Shown: positions 7,924-16,867 of the stretch, in pieces
How the letters are laid out: each line of letters opens with the position of its first letter
Numbering within the stretch: the first letter of the stretch is position 1
Assembly (NCBI GenBank): GCA_934229395.1
Contig: CAKQDL010000002.1
Span: 3,470 to 67,469 of the forward strand
Source of the DNA: an uncultured Peptococcaceae bacterium
GTDB lineage: Bacteria; Bacillota; Peptococcia; Peptococcales; Peptococcaceae
Reading direction: 5' to 3'
Length of the DNA: 64,000 nucleotides
Program-made: the position numbers and the translations under genes
The notes under the pieces: generated by a model
What the model was told of the DNA's origin: nothing
Database searches by the model: none
Seen by the model: only the letters and a program-made list of their open reading frames with translations

Positions 7924-9462
7924 ATGACATCTAAATTCATTATTGTAGGGCTTACCGTTATTGTGTACCTTGCTGGGATGCTGATGATTGGGTTTTATTG
8001 CTCAAAGCGCAATGACTCTACATCACAATTTTTCCTAGGCGGTCGCAAGATGGGCCCGTTTGTTACAGCGATGAGCGCCGAGGCATCTGATATGTCGAGC
8101 TATTTGCTCATGGGGCTTCCTGGCTTGGCTTTTCTTTGCGGGACAGCAGAGGTTGGCTGGACGGTCATCGGTCTGCTTTTGGGGACTTATTTTAACTGGC
8201 TCTTTACAGCCAAGCGTTTGCGCCGTTATTCTCATGTTGTGGATGCCTTTACTTTTCCGCAATTCATGTCCAAGCGCCATCACGACAACCGTCATATGCT
8301 GAGCTTTATTGCAGCAATTATTATTGTTATTTTCTTTGTACCATACACCGCTTCTGGCTTTGCTGCCTGTGGTAAGCTTTTCGCCAGCCTCTTTGGCGCA
8401 AACTATATGGTATCTATGATTATTTTTGCTGTGGTGCTTATTTGCTACACAGCCAGCGGTGGCTTCTTGGCCGCTTCTTGGACCGACTTTGTGCAAAGCA
8501 TCATCATGTCAATTGCGCTTCTCTTTGTTGTAGGCTTCGCCATTGTTTCTGCTGGCGGCTGGGGAGCCGTTATGGACCACGCTGCGAGCCTTCCAGGCTA
8601 CCTTTCTATGACCAACAGCTATGTGGTAGAGGGCAATACGAGTGAGCCTTTTGGATTTTTTGATATTATTACCACCCTTTCTTGGGGCCTTGGCTATTTT
8701 GGTATGCCACACATTCTCCTGCGCTTTATGGCCATTGAGGACGAAAACAAGTTGAGCCTTTCTCGCCGCGTTGGTACCGGCTGGGTTATGGTTGCCATGA
8801 GTCTTGCAGTCATCATCGGTATGGCTGGCCTTATCATGAGCGATAGGGGCCTCATTCCAAACCTTCAAGGCGCTGGGAGTGAAACCGTTATTGTTGAAAT
8901 TGGCAACTACCTTTCAACCTTTGGTCCTCTTGCTACCATCATGACTGGTATCATTATTTCTGGTATCTTGGCATCCACCATGTCTACAGCCTCCTCTCAG
9001 CTTTTGGCTGCGACCTCTAGCGTATCTCAGGATATTTTGCAGGATACCTTCAATATCAAATTGCGTGAAACACAAAGCATGGTGCTTGCACGCTTAACGG
9101 TTATTGCCATTTCTATTTTGGGTATTTTCATTGCACAAAATCCAAACAGCTCCATCTTTGGGATTGTATCCTTTGCCTGGGCTGGTTTTGGCGCAAGCTT
9201 TGGTCCTGCCGTGATTCTTTCTCTCTACTGGAAGCGCACCACCTTGAAGGGTGTGCTCGTTGGGATGGTTGCTGGCGGCGTGACCGTGTTTGTGTGGAAG
9301 TACCTCATTGCACCAATGGGTGGCGTTTGGGCTGTGTATGAGCTCATGCCAGCCTTCCTCGTTGGCTTCGTGTGCATCGTTGTGGTGAGCCTTCTTACAC
9401 CACCACCTAGCAAGGAAATCACCGATGAATTCGACAAAGTGGCTTCTGGCGTGAAGCTTTAA
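7924..9462 (+). CDS. putP: Sodium/proline symporter
   Basis: Na+-coupled proline uptake carrier of the SSS family, 512 residues with about 13 spans. Family-typical stretches are FFLGGRKMGPFVTAMSAEAS near the N-terminus, ASDMSSYLLMGLPG, and GIIISGILASTMSTASSQLL near residues 345-365, the region that binds sodium in PutP-type proteins. The length matches PutP (about 500). The ribosome site GGGGAGGA is seven bases upstream. A proline-synthesis gene, proA, lies 1.1 kb downstream, which supports proline as substrate. Pantothenate or other SSS substrates are less likely. Confidence 0.87.
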   Translation: MTSKFIIVGLTVIVYLAGMLMIGFYCSKRNDSTSQFFLGGRKMGPFVTAMSAEASDMSSYLLMGLPGLAFLCGTAEVGWTVIGLLLGTYFNWLFTAKRLRRYSHVVDAFTFPQFMSKRHHDNRHMLSFIAAIIIVIFFVPYTASGFAACGKLFASLFGANYMVSMIIFAVVLICYTASGGFLAASWTDFVQSIIMSIALLFVVGFAIVSAGGWGAVMDHAASLPGYLSMTNSYVVEGNTSEPFGFFDIITTLSWGLGYFGMPHILLRFMAIEDENKLSLSRRVGTGWVMVAMSLAVIIGMAGLIMSDRGLIPNLQGAGSETVIVEIGNYLSTFGPLATIMTGIIISGILASTMSTASSQLLAATSSVSQDILQDTFNIKLRETQSMVLARLTVIAISILGIFIAQNPNSSIFGIVSFAWAGFGASFGPAVILSLYWKRTTLKGVLVGMVAGGVTVFVWKYLIAPMGGVWAVYELMPAFLVGFVCIVVVSLLTPPPSKEITDEFDKVASGVKL

Positions 9463-9468
9463 TCTTTT

Positions 9469-9497
9469 ACCACCGTCTGCACTGGCGGTGGTTTTTT
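9469..9497 (+). terminator. Intrinsic terminator after putP
   Basis: ACCACCG/CGGTGGT stem with a ten-base loop, then six T. Confidence 0.85.
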
Positions 9498-9511
9498 CGT
9501 GCCACGGGGGA

Positions 9512-9540
9512 TTTACGATGACATCCAAAAGTGATACACT
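9512..9540 (+). promoter_or_regulatory. Promoter of the EamA-proA unit
   Basis: TTTACG, 17-base spacer, TACACT, 65 bases before the EamA start. Confidence 0.5.
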
Positions 9541-9605
9541 AAAACCTGATAGGTGTAGGCGCTCGCGCTTGCGGCTAATTTTTAAAGAAAAGACGATGAT
9601 GAATT

Positions 9606-10526
9606 ATGAAAAAAACGGTACTGTACATTTTAATCACTGCGTTTTGCTTTGGCACCATGGAGGTCGCGCTTAAAATTGGCGCAACGGGCATGGACGCTGT
9701 ACAACTGACGTTTTTGCGCTTTCTGATTGGCGGGCTCTTACTTTTGCCAATTGGCCTTGCAGACATCAAAAAGCGTGGTGTGACTCTCACAAAGGGCGAT
9801 TATAAATGGCTTTTTGAGGTGGGCCTTATGGGCGTGACCATCAGTATGCTGGCCTTTCAATTTGGCGTGGCTAGATGCAATGCAGCAACGGCTGCGGCCC
9901 TTATTTGCATGAACCCACTTTTTACCATGGTTTTGGCGCATTTGTTTACCGAGGAAAAAATGAATGACAACAAGGTCAAGGCCTGCCTTATTGGCCTTGT
10001 GGCGGCCTTCTTTATGATTCGCCCTTGGGATATGCAGGCAGGCAACACTGTCATGGGTGTTGGCCTGGTACTTTTTGCATCCCTCACCTTTGGCGCTTAT
10101 ACCGTTATGGGAAAGAGAAGCGTGGCCCGCATTGGTTCCTTTATGCAAACGGCTGTAAGCTTCATCTTTGGCGCCTTGGCTCTCTTGGTGATGCTTGTAG
10201 TGACGGGGCGTCCGATTGTTGCAGGCGTTGCCGAAAACTGGTTTGTGGTGGCCTATGTGGGCATTGTTGTGACAGGTATTGGCTATTTGGCCTATTTTTC
10301 GGCCATTGCTCGCTCCGATGCGTCCACAGGCGCCATTGCTTTTTACATTAAGCCAGCCATTGCCCCAATCTTGGCGGTGCTCCTCTTGGAAGAAAGTGTA
10401 TATTGGAACAGCATTGTAGGGATTGCGCTCCTTATGAGCGCGTCTGTATTGATATTAAAAGACGCCACACAGGCAAAGGCAGAGCGCGCGCAAAGTGCCC
10501 TGTCTAGCGGTGTAAAGGTACGGTAG
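9606..10526 (+). CDS. EamA/DMT family transporter
   Basis: Drug/metabolite transporter superfamily membrane protein of 306 residues with ten predicted spans in two EamA repeats. The first begins AFCFGTMEVALKIG and the second FASLTFGAYTVMGKRSV; the C-terminal repeat contains ARSDASTGAIAFYIKPAIAPILAVLLLEES, which is typical of the fold. Family members often export amino acids or metabolites. Being 18 bases upstream of proA, it is probably cotranscribed with it, but a link to proline is only inference. The ribosome site is weak. Confidence 0.82.
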   Translation: MKKTVLYILITAFCFGTMEVALKIGATGMDAVQLTFLRFLIGGLLLLPIGLADIKKRGVTLTKGDYKWLFEVGLMGVTISMLAFQFGVARCNAATAAALICMNPLFTMVLAHLFTEEKMNDNKVKACLIGLVAAFFMIRPWDMQAGNTVMGVGLVLFASLTFGAYTVMGKRSVARIGSFMQTAVSFIFGALALLVMLVVTGRPIVAGVAENWFVVAYVGIVVTGIGYLAYFSAIARSDASTGAIAFYIKPAIAPILAVLLLEESVYWNSIVGIALLMSASVLILKDATQAKAERAQSALSSGVKVR

Positions 10527-10544
10527 TTAAAAAAGGAGGTCAAT

Positions 10545-11825
10545 ATGAGCATAAGAGAAGAAGCACACAAGATGAAGCTGGCTGCGCCAGCGCTTGCAGC
10601 TACATCCAACGAAGCGCGCAACGAAGCCCTAGAAGCTATTGCTGTAGCTCTTGAGGCCAATGCACCGATGATTTTTTTGGCCAACGATGAGGATATGCAG
10701 CGCGCCGAGGAAAACGGCGTGGCGAGCACAGTACAAAAACGTCTTAAATTTGACCAAGGCAAATTGGATGGATGCATCAAGGGCTTGCGTCAGCTCCAGA
10801 CTCTAGAAGATCCCCTCGGTAAAACCCTCATGAAGCGCTCCCTTGATGAAGGTCTTACCCTTTACAAGCTGAGTGTGCCTATTGGTGTGATTGGCGTTAT
10901 TTTTGAAGCTCGTCCAGACGCCCTGATTCAAATTGCCTCCCTTTGCATCAAAAGTGGCAACTGTGCCATTTTAAAAGGTGGCAAGGAAACAGCGCGCACC
11001 AATAAGACCCTTTTCGACATCATTAAGGCAGCTGTGATGCGTGCCGGCCTTCCGGAGGCAGCTTTGTTGCAGGCAGAGGCCCACAGCGAAATCGACGCGC
11101 TTTTGGCCTGTGACGAGGATGTGGATTTGCTCATTCCTCGTGGCTCTAACAAGTTTGTGCGTCATATCATGGATAACACCAAAATTCCAGTGATGGGCCA
11201 TTCTAGCGGCGTTTGTCATATTTTTGCCGACGCCTCCAGCGACCAAGAGCAGGCCCTAAAAATCATCATCGATGCCAAAACCCAATACGCTGCAGCGTGC
11301 AACGCCGTGGAAACCCTCCTTGTGCATGAGGACATTGCCCAAGACTTTTTACCAAAAGCACAGGAGGCCCTCACAGAAGCAGGCATTAAGCTGCGAGGGG
11401 ACGCGGCTGTGGCAGCGCTTATTCCAGTAGAGCTTATGAGCGAAGAGGAATACAGCACAGAGTATGGCGAATGGACCCTCTCTATAAAAATTGTGCCAAG
11501 TGTAGAGGCAGCAGTGGCTCACATCAACCGCTACGGCTCCCATCATACCGATGCCATTCTTACAACCGACGATGCAAGTGCAGACTACTTTATGCAGCGC
11601 GTTGACAGTGCCGGCGTTTACAAAAATTGCTCCACACGCTTTGCCGATGGCTTCCGCTATGGCTTTGGGGCGGAGGTGGGGATTTCTACCGGAAAAATCC
11701 ACGCCCGTGGCCCAGTGGGGCTAGAGGGCCTCGTTACCTATAAGTACAAGCTCATTGGCGAAGGCCAGATTGTGGACGACTATGCCAAGGGCGTAAAAGA
11801 CTTTCACCACAAAGATTTAATGTAA
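10545..11825 (+). CDS. proA: Glutamate-5-semialdehyde dehydrogenase (gamma-glutamyl phosphate reductase)
   Basis: Second step of proline synthesis: NADPH-dependent reduction of gamma-glutamyl phosphate to glutamate-5-semialdehyde in the cytoplasm. At 426 residues it has the normal ProA length. Visible hallmarks are IGVIFEARPDALIQIASLCIKSGN, ILKGGKE, the catalytic cysteine in YAAACNAVETLLVH (about residue 250), and the C-terminal stretch GAEVGISTGKIHARGPVGLEGL. A very strong AAAAGGAGGT site precedes the ATG. ProB, the usual partner, is not in the window. Confidence 0.95.
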   Translation: MSIREEAHKMKLAAPALAATSNEARNEALEAIAVALEANAPMIFLANDEDMQRAEENGVASTVQKRLKFDQGKLDGCIKGLRQLQTLEDPLGKTLMKRSLDEGLTLYKLSVPIGVIGVIFEARPDALIQIASLCIKSGNCAILKGGKETARTNKTLFDIIKAAVMRAGLPEAALLQAEAHSEIDALLACDEDVDLLIPRGSNKFVRHIMDNTKIPVMGHSSGVCHIFADASSDQEQALKIIIDAKTQYAAACNAVETLLVHEDIAQDFLPKAQEALTEAGIKLRGDAAVAALIPVELMSEEEYSTEYGEWTLSIKIVPSVEAAVAHINRYGSHHTDAILTTDDASADYFMQRVDSAGVYKNCSTRFADGFRYGFGAEVGISTGKIHARGPVGLEGLVTYKYKLIGEGQIVDDYAKGVKDFHHKDLM

Positions 11826-11831
11826 GATGTG

Positions 11832-11861
11832 AACGGTCACCTCGTGTGGCCGTCTTTATGT
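11832..11861 (+). terminator. Weak terminator-like hairpin after proA
   Basis: ACGGTCAC/GTGGCCGT stem with loop CTCGT, followed only by CTTTATG, so termination may be partial. Confidence 0.35.
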
Positions 11862-11917
11862 AATGATAGCTTTTTTTTATCATTGTAAATGATGGTGGCC
11901 AAATGTCTTTCGGGTGT

Positions 11918-11946
11918 GTAAAATAGGTACTATGTACTATTATAAT
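11918..11946 (+). promoter_or_regulatory. Possible promoter of the NhaC-family gene
   Basis: A perfect -10 box TATAAT at 11941-11946 with a poor -35 (GTAAAA) at 17 bases; 19 bases before the start codon, so the leader is short. Confidence 0.35.
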
Positions 11947-11964
11947 TATTTAGGGGGTTGAAAC

Positions 11965-13587
11965 ATGTCAACAAAGAAAAAAGGAGGAAAGGCAACGCTT
12001 GCCGTTTTGGCAGCAGTGGTTGTCCTTCTTACTGTAGCAGCCTTCACAACAACGGCAGAATCTGTTCAAAACACCTTCTGGGCCTTGGTGCCACCGCTTG
12101 TTGCGATTTCTCTAGCGCTTGCTACAAAGGAAGTTTATAGCTCATTGTTCGTTGGTGTTGTGACTGGTGGCCTTTTGTATTCTGGCTTCAATTTTGAAGG
12201 CACCATCAACCACGTTTACACCGATGGTGTTATCGCTGTATTGTCTGACTCCTACAACGTAGGTATTTTGATTTTCCTCGTTATCTTAGGTATTATTGTT
12301 TCTCTAATGAACAAATCCGGCGGTGCAGCAGCGTTTGGCCGTTGGGCACAAAGCAAAATCAAAAACAAGGTTGGCGCACAGCTTGCCACCATCGGTTTGG
12401 GTGTGCTCATCTTTATCGATGACTATTTTAACTGTCTGACCGTTGGTAGCGTTATGCGTCCAGTGACCGACAAGTTCAAAATTTCTCGTGCAAAGCTTGC
12501 TTATCTTATTGACGCCACCGCAGCGCCAATTTGCATTATTGCACCAATTTCCTCTTGGGCAGCTGCTGTAAGTGGTTTTGTACCAGGTGAAACCAATGGG
12601 ATTGCGCTTTTTGTTCAATGCATTCCATACAACTTCTACGCCCTTTTGACCATCGTTTTCATGCTTGCCATCACTGTGATGCGTGCAGACTATGGCTCAA
12701 TGGAGCTCCACGAAATCAACGCCAACAAGGGTGACCTTTATACCACTGAAGAACGTCCATACGAAACCTTGGAAAATGAAGCAACAGAAGAAGGCGGCCA
12801 TCTCATGGATATGCTCATTCCTGTATTCGTGCTCATTTTCTGCTGCGTTGTTGGGATGATTTGGTCCGGCGGTTTCTTTGCTGGCGAATCCTTTGTAACT
12901 TCCTTCTCCAACTCCGATGCTTCTGTTGGTTTGGCCGTTGGTTCCTTCTTTGGCCTTATGATTACCTTGGTGCTTTACATGGCACGTCGCGTGATGACCT
13001 TCAGCGAATTTATGGAATGTGTGCCAAAGGGATTTATGTCCATGATTACACCAATCCTCATTTTGACCTTCGCTTGGGCCCTCAAAGCCATGACCGATTC
13101 CTTGGGTGCTGCTACCTACGTGGCAGGTCTAATTGAAGGCTCTGCAAGTGGTCTTGTGAACTTCTTGCCAGCCATCATCTTCCTCATTGGCTGCTTCCTT
13201 GCTTTTGCGACAGGCACCAGCTGGGGGACCTTTGGTATTTTGATTCCTATCGTTGTATCTGCTTTCCAAGAAACAGATCCACAGCTTATGATTATCGCTA
13301 TGAGCGCCTGCATGGCTGGTGCTGTGTGCGGTGACCACTGCTCCCCAATTTCTGATACCACCATCATGGCATCTGCTGGGGCGCAATGCTTCCACCTAAA
13401 TCACGTCAACACCCAGCTCCCATATGCCCTCACTGTAGCTGCTATTTCCTCAGTTTGCTTCATCATCGCAGGCTTTGTACGCAGCGCCGTGATTGGCTGG
13501 ATTATTGGCCTTGCACTCACCATTGTTGTACTCTTTATTCTCAAAAAACGTGAACAAAAGAAGTACGGCAGCGCATGGCAAGACTAA
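11965..13587 (+). CDS. NhaC family Na+/H+ antiporter-like transporter
   Basis: Membrane carrier of the NhaC family, 540 residues with 11-13 hydrophobic spans. Family marks are FIDDYFNCLTVGSVMRPVTDK near residues 150-170, LIDATAAPICIIAPISSWAA, ATGTSWGTFGILIPI and CGDHCSPISDTTIMASAGA. The N-terminus is lysine-rich (MSTKKKGGK) and the C-terminus ends in a basic tail. Proteins of this type exchange Na+ for H+ or for organic acids (MleN-like), so the real substrate is open. It stands alone between proA and a strong terminator. Confidence 0.82.
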   Translation: MSTKKKGGKATLAVLAAVVVLLTVAAFTTTAESVQNTFWALVPPLVAISLALATKEVYSSLFVGVVTGGLLYSGFNFEGTINHVYTDGVIAVLSDSYNVGILIFLVILGIIVSLMNKSGGAAAFGRWAQSKIKNKVGAQLATIGLGVLIFIDDYFNCLTVGSVMRPVTDKFKISRAKLAYLIDATAAPICIIAPISSWAAAVSGFVPGETNGIALFVQCIPYNFYALLTIVFMLAITVMRADYGSMELHEINANKGDLYTTEERPYETLENEATEEGGHLMDMLIPVFVLIFCCVVGMIWSGGFFAGESFVTSFSNSDASVGLAVGSFFGLMITLVLYMARRVMTFSEFMECVPKGFMSMITPILILTFAWALKAMTDSLGAATYVAGLIEGSASGLVNFLPAIIFLIGCFLAFATGTSWGTFGILIPIVVSAFQETDPQLMIIAMSACMAGAVCGDHCSPISDTTIMASAGAQCFHLNHVNTQLPYALTVAAISSVCFIIAGFVRSAVIGWIIGLALTIVVLFILKKREQKKYGSAWQD

Positions 13588-13594
13588 AAAATAG

Positions 13595-13624
13595 AAAGCC
13601 CGGAGTTTTTGCTCAGGGCTTTTT
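13595..13624 (+). terminator. Intrinsic terminator after the NhaC-family gene
   Basis: AAAGCCC/GGGCTTT stem followed by a T tract. Confidence 0.8.
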
Positions 13625-13690
13625 GTATGTCTAAATTTTATTTATAGTTGCTAAATAGGGGACAAGTGTATTTTTTATTAAGAATATGTA

Positions 13691-13699
13691 TGATATAAT
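13691..13699 (+). promoter_or_regulatory. Extended -10 promoter of the alanine symporter gene
   Basis: TGATATAAT (TGn plus a perfect TATAAT); the -35 is only a T tract. About 68 bases before the ATG. Confidence 0.45.
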
Positions 13700-13767
13700 A
13701 AACATATTGTGTTGAGTTATGCAGTAGTCTTGGCACATAAAATCTAATTTTAATTGGGGGATATAGA

Positions 13768-15171
13768 ATGACTCTTACTGAATTACTAGTCACCATCGAC
13801 GACTTCATGTATCTGTACATCCTTGTGGGCCTTTTGGCTGTTATTGGCATTTTTATGTCTGTAAAAACACGTTTTGTACAGCTACGCCTCTTCCCGGAAT
13901 CCTTCCGTGTTGTTATGGAGAAAAAAAGCAGCGCAGAAGCGATTTCTTCTTTCCAAGCGCTCATGGTTGCTACGGCATCCCGTGTAGGTACCGGTAACAT
14001 TGCTGGTATTGCCACCGCTCTTGTAGCTGGCGGACCTGGGGCGCTTTTCTGGATGTGGGTGATGGCCATCATCGGTGGCGCATCTGCTTTTGCGGAATCT
14101 ACTTTGGCTCAGATTTATAAGGAACGCGACGGCGCCATTTTTAAGGGCGGTCCATCCTACTATATCGAAAAGGCGCTTGGTATGCGTTGGCTCGGTATCA
14201 TCTTTGCTATGCTCCTCATCATCACCTTTGCTTACGGCTTCAACGGCTTGCAAGCGTTCAACATTGCATCTGCCTTTGAATACTACAGCTCTGACTGGGA
14301 AAACTCCCGCGTACCAATCTACATCGGTATCATTCTTGCTGTTATTTCTACCCTTCTTTTCTTCGGCGGTGTAGGCGCAATCAGTAAGATTTCTTCCATC
14401 TTGGTGCCAATCATGGCCAGCTTTTACATCGTCATTGGTATTGCTGTTGTGCTCTTTAACTTTGACAAGTTCCCAGAAGTTATTGGCATGATTATCTCTG
14501 ATGCTTTGGATTTCAAGGCCATCTTTGGCGGTATGCTCGGCTCCTGCTTGGTGATGGGCGTAAAGCGTGGCCTTTTCTCCAACGAAGCTGGTATGGGTTC
14601 CGCGCCAAACGCTGCAGCATCCTCTGATGTATCTCACCCAGTCAAGCAAGGTCTTGTACAGGTGCTTTCTGTATTCATTGACACCATGATCATCTGCTCC
14701 ACCACTGGTTTCCTTGTGCTCTTCTCTGGCGTGTACGAATACCACGGTGAGCTCAATGGTATTCCACTTGTTCAACAAGCCATTGGTTCTGTGTTCGGCC
14801 CTGTAGGCGTTCACTTTACCACCTTTGCTGTGGCACTCTTTGCATTTACCTCCCTCATTGGGAACTACTTCTATGCAGAATTCAACGTGCGCTTCATTTC
14901 TGACAACAAAATGGTCCTTTTCTTGTTCCGTTTGAGCTGTGTAGCAATGGTATTTGTTGGTGCCATCAACTCCATGGATGCTGCTTGGGCACTTGCCGAC
15001 ATCACCATGGGCTGCATGGCCATTGTAAACATCATCGCTCTTTTCATGCTCAGTAGCGTTGTTAAAAAAGCCCTCGCTGACTACGAAGACCAAAAGCGTC
15101 TTGGCAAGGAACCTGTGTTCCACGCCAAGAAGGTTGGTATCGAAAACACTGAACCTGGCATTTGGGACTAA
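13768..15171 (+). CDS. Alanine/glycine:cation symporter (AGCS family)
   Basis: Na+- or H+-coupled alanine or glycine uptake carrier, 467 residues. Seen in the sequence: SSFQALMVATASRVGTGNIAGIATALVAGGPGALFWMWV near residues 60-100 (the conserved GTGNI motif), AFAESTLAQIYKER, FSNEAGMGSAPNAAA, and FIDTMIICSTTGFLVL. These define the AgcS/DagA group. GGGGGA is the likely ribosome site. It is a single-gene unit ended by a long bidirectional terminator shared with the aro operon. Confidence 0.9.
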   Translation: MTLTELLVTIDDFMYLYILVGLLAVIGIFMSVKTRFVQLRLFPESFRVVMEKKSSAEAISSFQALMVATASRVGTGNIAGIATALVAGGPGALFWMWVMAIIGGASAFAESTLAQIYKERDGAIFKGGPSYYIEKALGMRWLGIIFAMLLIITFAYGFNGLQAFNIASAFEYYSSDWENSRVPIYIGIILAVISTLLFFGGVGAISKISSILVPIMASFYIVIGIAVVLFNFDKFPEVIGMIISDALDFKAIFGGMLGSCLVMGVKRGLFSNEAGMGSAPNAAASSDVSHPVKQGLVQVLSVFIDTMIICSTTGFLVLFSGVYEYHGELNGIPLVQQAIGSVFGPVGVHFTTFAVALFAFTSLIGNYFYAEFNVRFISDNKMVLFLFRLSCVAMVFVGAINSMDAAWALADITMGCMAIVNIIALFMLSSVVKKALADYEDQKRLGKEPVFHAKKVGIENTEPGIWD

Positions 15172-15180
15172 GCTTATAAT

Positions 15181-15224
15181 AAAAAAGCTGTTCACCATTC
15201 CTTCGAATGATGAACAGCTTTTTT
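15181..15224. terminator. Bidirectional terminator between the AGCS gene and the aro operon
   Basis: 14-base perfect arms AAAAAAGCTGTTCA (15181-15194) and TGAACAGCTTTTTT (15211-15224), with an inner ATTC/GAAT. It serves both converging transcripts and touches the aroQ stop codon. Confidence 0.9.
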
Positions 15225-15654
15225 ATTGGGCGTTTTCTATTAAAAGATTCATGGCTTCGAGGTAGCCCTCTATGCCGTGGCCGGCAATGGTTGCAAGGCA
15301 GGCGGCGCGGATGTAGCTCACTTGGCGAAAATCTTCGCGCTTAGACACATCGGAGATGTGCACCTCTACCGTTGGAATGCCTACAGCCTTTACGGCATCG
15401 AGGATGGCCACAGAGGTGTGGGTGTAGGCGGCAGGATTGATGACAATGCCATCGACCTCGCCGTAGCAGGCTTGGATTTTGTCCACCAAATCGCCTTCGT
15501 GGTTGCTTTGGAAAATATTCACTTCAATGCCCTTTTCCCTGGCGTGGTTTTCGATAAGGGTACACACATCGGCGTAGGTGGTACGGCCATAAATATCTGG
15601 CTCGCGAATGCCCAAAAAATTGAGGTTTGGGCCATTAATGACGCATAGCTTCAT
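15223..15654 (-). CDS. aroQ: Type II 3-dehydroquinate dehydratase
   Basis: Third step of the shikimate pathway: 3-dehydroquinate to 3-dehydroshikimate, by the dodecameric type II enzyme; 143 residues. Motifs: INGPNLNFLG at the N-terminus, SNHEGDLVDKIQ, NPAAYTHTSVAI and EVHISDVSKREDFR, which carry the catalytic Tyr/Asn/His set. The ATG at 15654 has AGGAGG six bases upstream. The longer frame from a TTG at 15669 would start inside the ribosome site and is rejected. It overlaps the end of the aroE-aroK fusion by 20 bases and is the last gene of the operon. Confidence 0.93.
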   Translation of the reverse strand: MKLCVINGPNLNFLGIREPDIYGRTTYADVCTLIENHAREKGIEVNIFQSNHEGDLVDKIQACYGEVDGIVINPAAYTHTSVAILDAVKAVGIPTVEVHISDVSKREDFRQVSYIRAACLATIAGHGIEGYLEAMNLLIENAQ

Positions 15655-16867
15655 AAAAATCCTCCTCAATAAGACGCGCTACATCCTCTGGCGTGGTGTT
15701 TTCTATGGCTCTATCAGCAAAGGCTGCATAAAGGTCGGCACGTTCGCTGTAGAGTTTTTCGAGGGTTTCCATACCGCCCTTAGAAAGGGGACGGCCATCG
15801 GTAGCGAGGGCTTCTAGCGGACGTGTGAGCCAATAAATGCGGCCGTTTTGGCGCAGGGCATCGTAATTTTGTGCTTGTGTGACAACACCGCCACCTGTGG
15901 CGATGATTTGCCCGTGGCCTTGGCCAAGGCGGGCGATGACCTCACATTCTTTTTCTCTAAAGGCTGGGGCGCCGTGGATTTCAATATAGTCCGCCACCGG
16001 GCCAATTTCCTTGGCAAAAACCTCGTCGCTGTCTATGAGCGTGCGGCCAAGGCTTTGGGAAAGCGCGTTGCCAACGGTGGTTTTGCCTACGCCAGGCATA
16101 CCAATCAGCACAATGTTTTCGTCATCGGCTGTCATTTTTGCGAGAATGCGCGCAATCGGCTCAATGACATCCTCAAGGCCAATAAAATGCTTGGCTGCAT
16201 ATACGGCTTGGGCCACAAGCATCGGCAGACCGTCGCAAACTTTGACGCCACGGTCCATAGCATCCAAAAGAAATTGGCTGCGGCGTGGGTTGTAGATGAC
16301 GTCAAAGCAAGCTTCGAGTTTTGTAAAGCCATCTAGGGAAATCAAACGTTCGAGGTTGTGGGGATACATCCCTACAGGGGTGGCGTTGACAATGACCTCT
16401 GCATCGTGATGGAGATGGATGTCGCTATATGGAATGCCATCGTGGCGAGCAATGGTCAGGATTTCTCGGGCGCCTTTGTCGCTTAAAACGGTATGGATGG
16501 TTTTGGAGGTGGCGCCATTGCCCAAAATAAGGCACTTGCGGCCATTTATTTCAATGCCAGCGTTGTCCATGGCAAAGGATAGGCCGTCGTAATCGGTGTT
16601 ATAGCCATGGAGACCATCTTTTTTGCGCACAATGGTGTTCACACAGCCAATGCGTGCTGCGTTTGGGTCAATAGAGGTAAGGTAGGGCAGGACGGTTTCT
16701 TTGTAGGGAATGGTCACGTTGAGGCCTTGCCAATCGCCGTGCGCAAAAAAATCATCCAGCTCTTCGGGCTCCTTCTCGAAGAGCTGGTAGGCATAATCAC
16801 CAATTTGCGCGTGAATGGCAGGAGAGAAGCTGTGGTCCAGGGTGCGACCTAGGAGCCCAAAGCTCAT
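15635..16867 (-). CDS. aroE: Shikimate dehydrogenase-shikimate kinase fusion (AroE-AroK)
   Basis: Bifunctional protein of 410 residues for two consecutive steps, 3-dehydroshikimate to shikimate (NADPH) and shikimate to shikimate 3-phosphate (ATP). Residues 1-245 are AroE: shikimate-binding SFSP (12-15), catalytic K56 in TIPYKE, D92 in YNTDYDG, and a dinucleotide loop GNGATSK. Residues about 250-410 are AroK: Walker A GMPGVGKTT (256-264), shikimate-binding D281, R304 in FREKE, GGG at 325-327 and a lid RPLSKG. Only a few residues link the domains. The start is the ATGA overlap with pheA. Order matches pathway flow into aroA. Confidence 0.93.
   Translation of the reverse strand: MSFGLLGRTLDHSFSPAIHAQIGDYAYQLFEKEPEELDDFFAHGDWQGLNVTIPYKETVLPYLTSIDPNAARIGCVNTIVRKKDGLHGYNTDYDGLSFAMDNAGIEINGRKCLILGNGATSKTIHTVLSDKGAREILTIARHDGIPYSDIHLHHDAEVIVNATPVGMYPHNLERLISLDGFTKLEACFDVIYNPRRSQFLLDAMDRGVKVCDGLPMLVAQAVYAAKHFIGLEDVIEPIARILAKMTADDENIVLIGMPGVGKTTVGNALSQSLGRTLIDSDEVFAKEIGPVADYIEIHGAPAFREKECEVIARLGQGHGQIIATGGGVVTQAQNYDALRQNGRIYWLTRPLEALATDGRPLSKGGMETLEKLYSERADLYAAFADRAIENTTPEDVARLIEEDFYEAMRH

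Noticed and set aside
9488..9673. Short frame beginning MTSKSD, similar to the first residues of PutP
   Set aside because: Only four residues match, it overlaps the EamA start in another frame and crosses the promoter.
13882..15198. 438-codon open frame antisense to the alanine symporter gene
   Set aside because: Shadow of a codon-biased gene; starts past the terminator and shows no domain.
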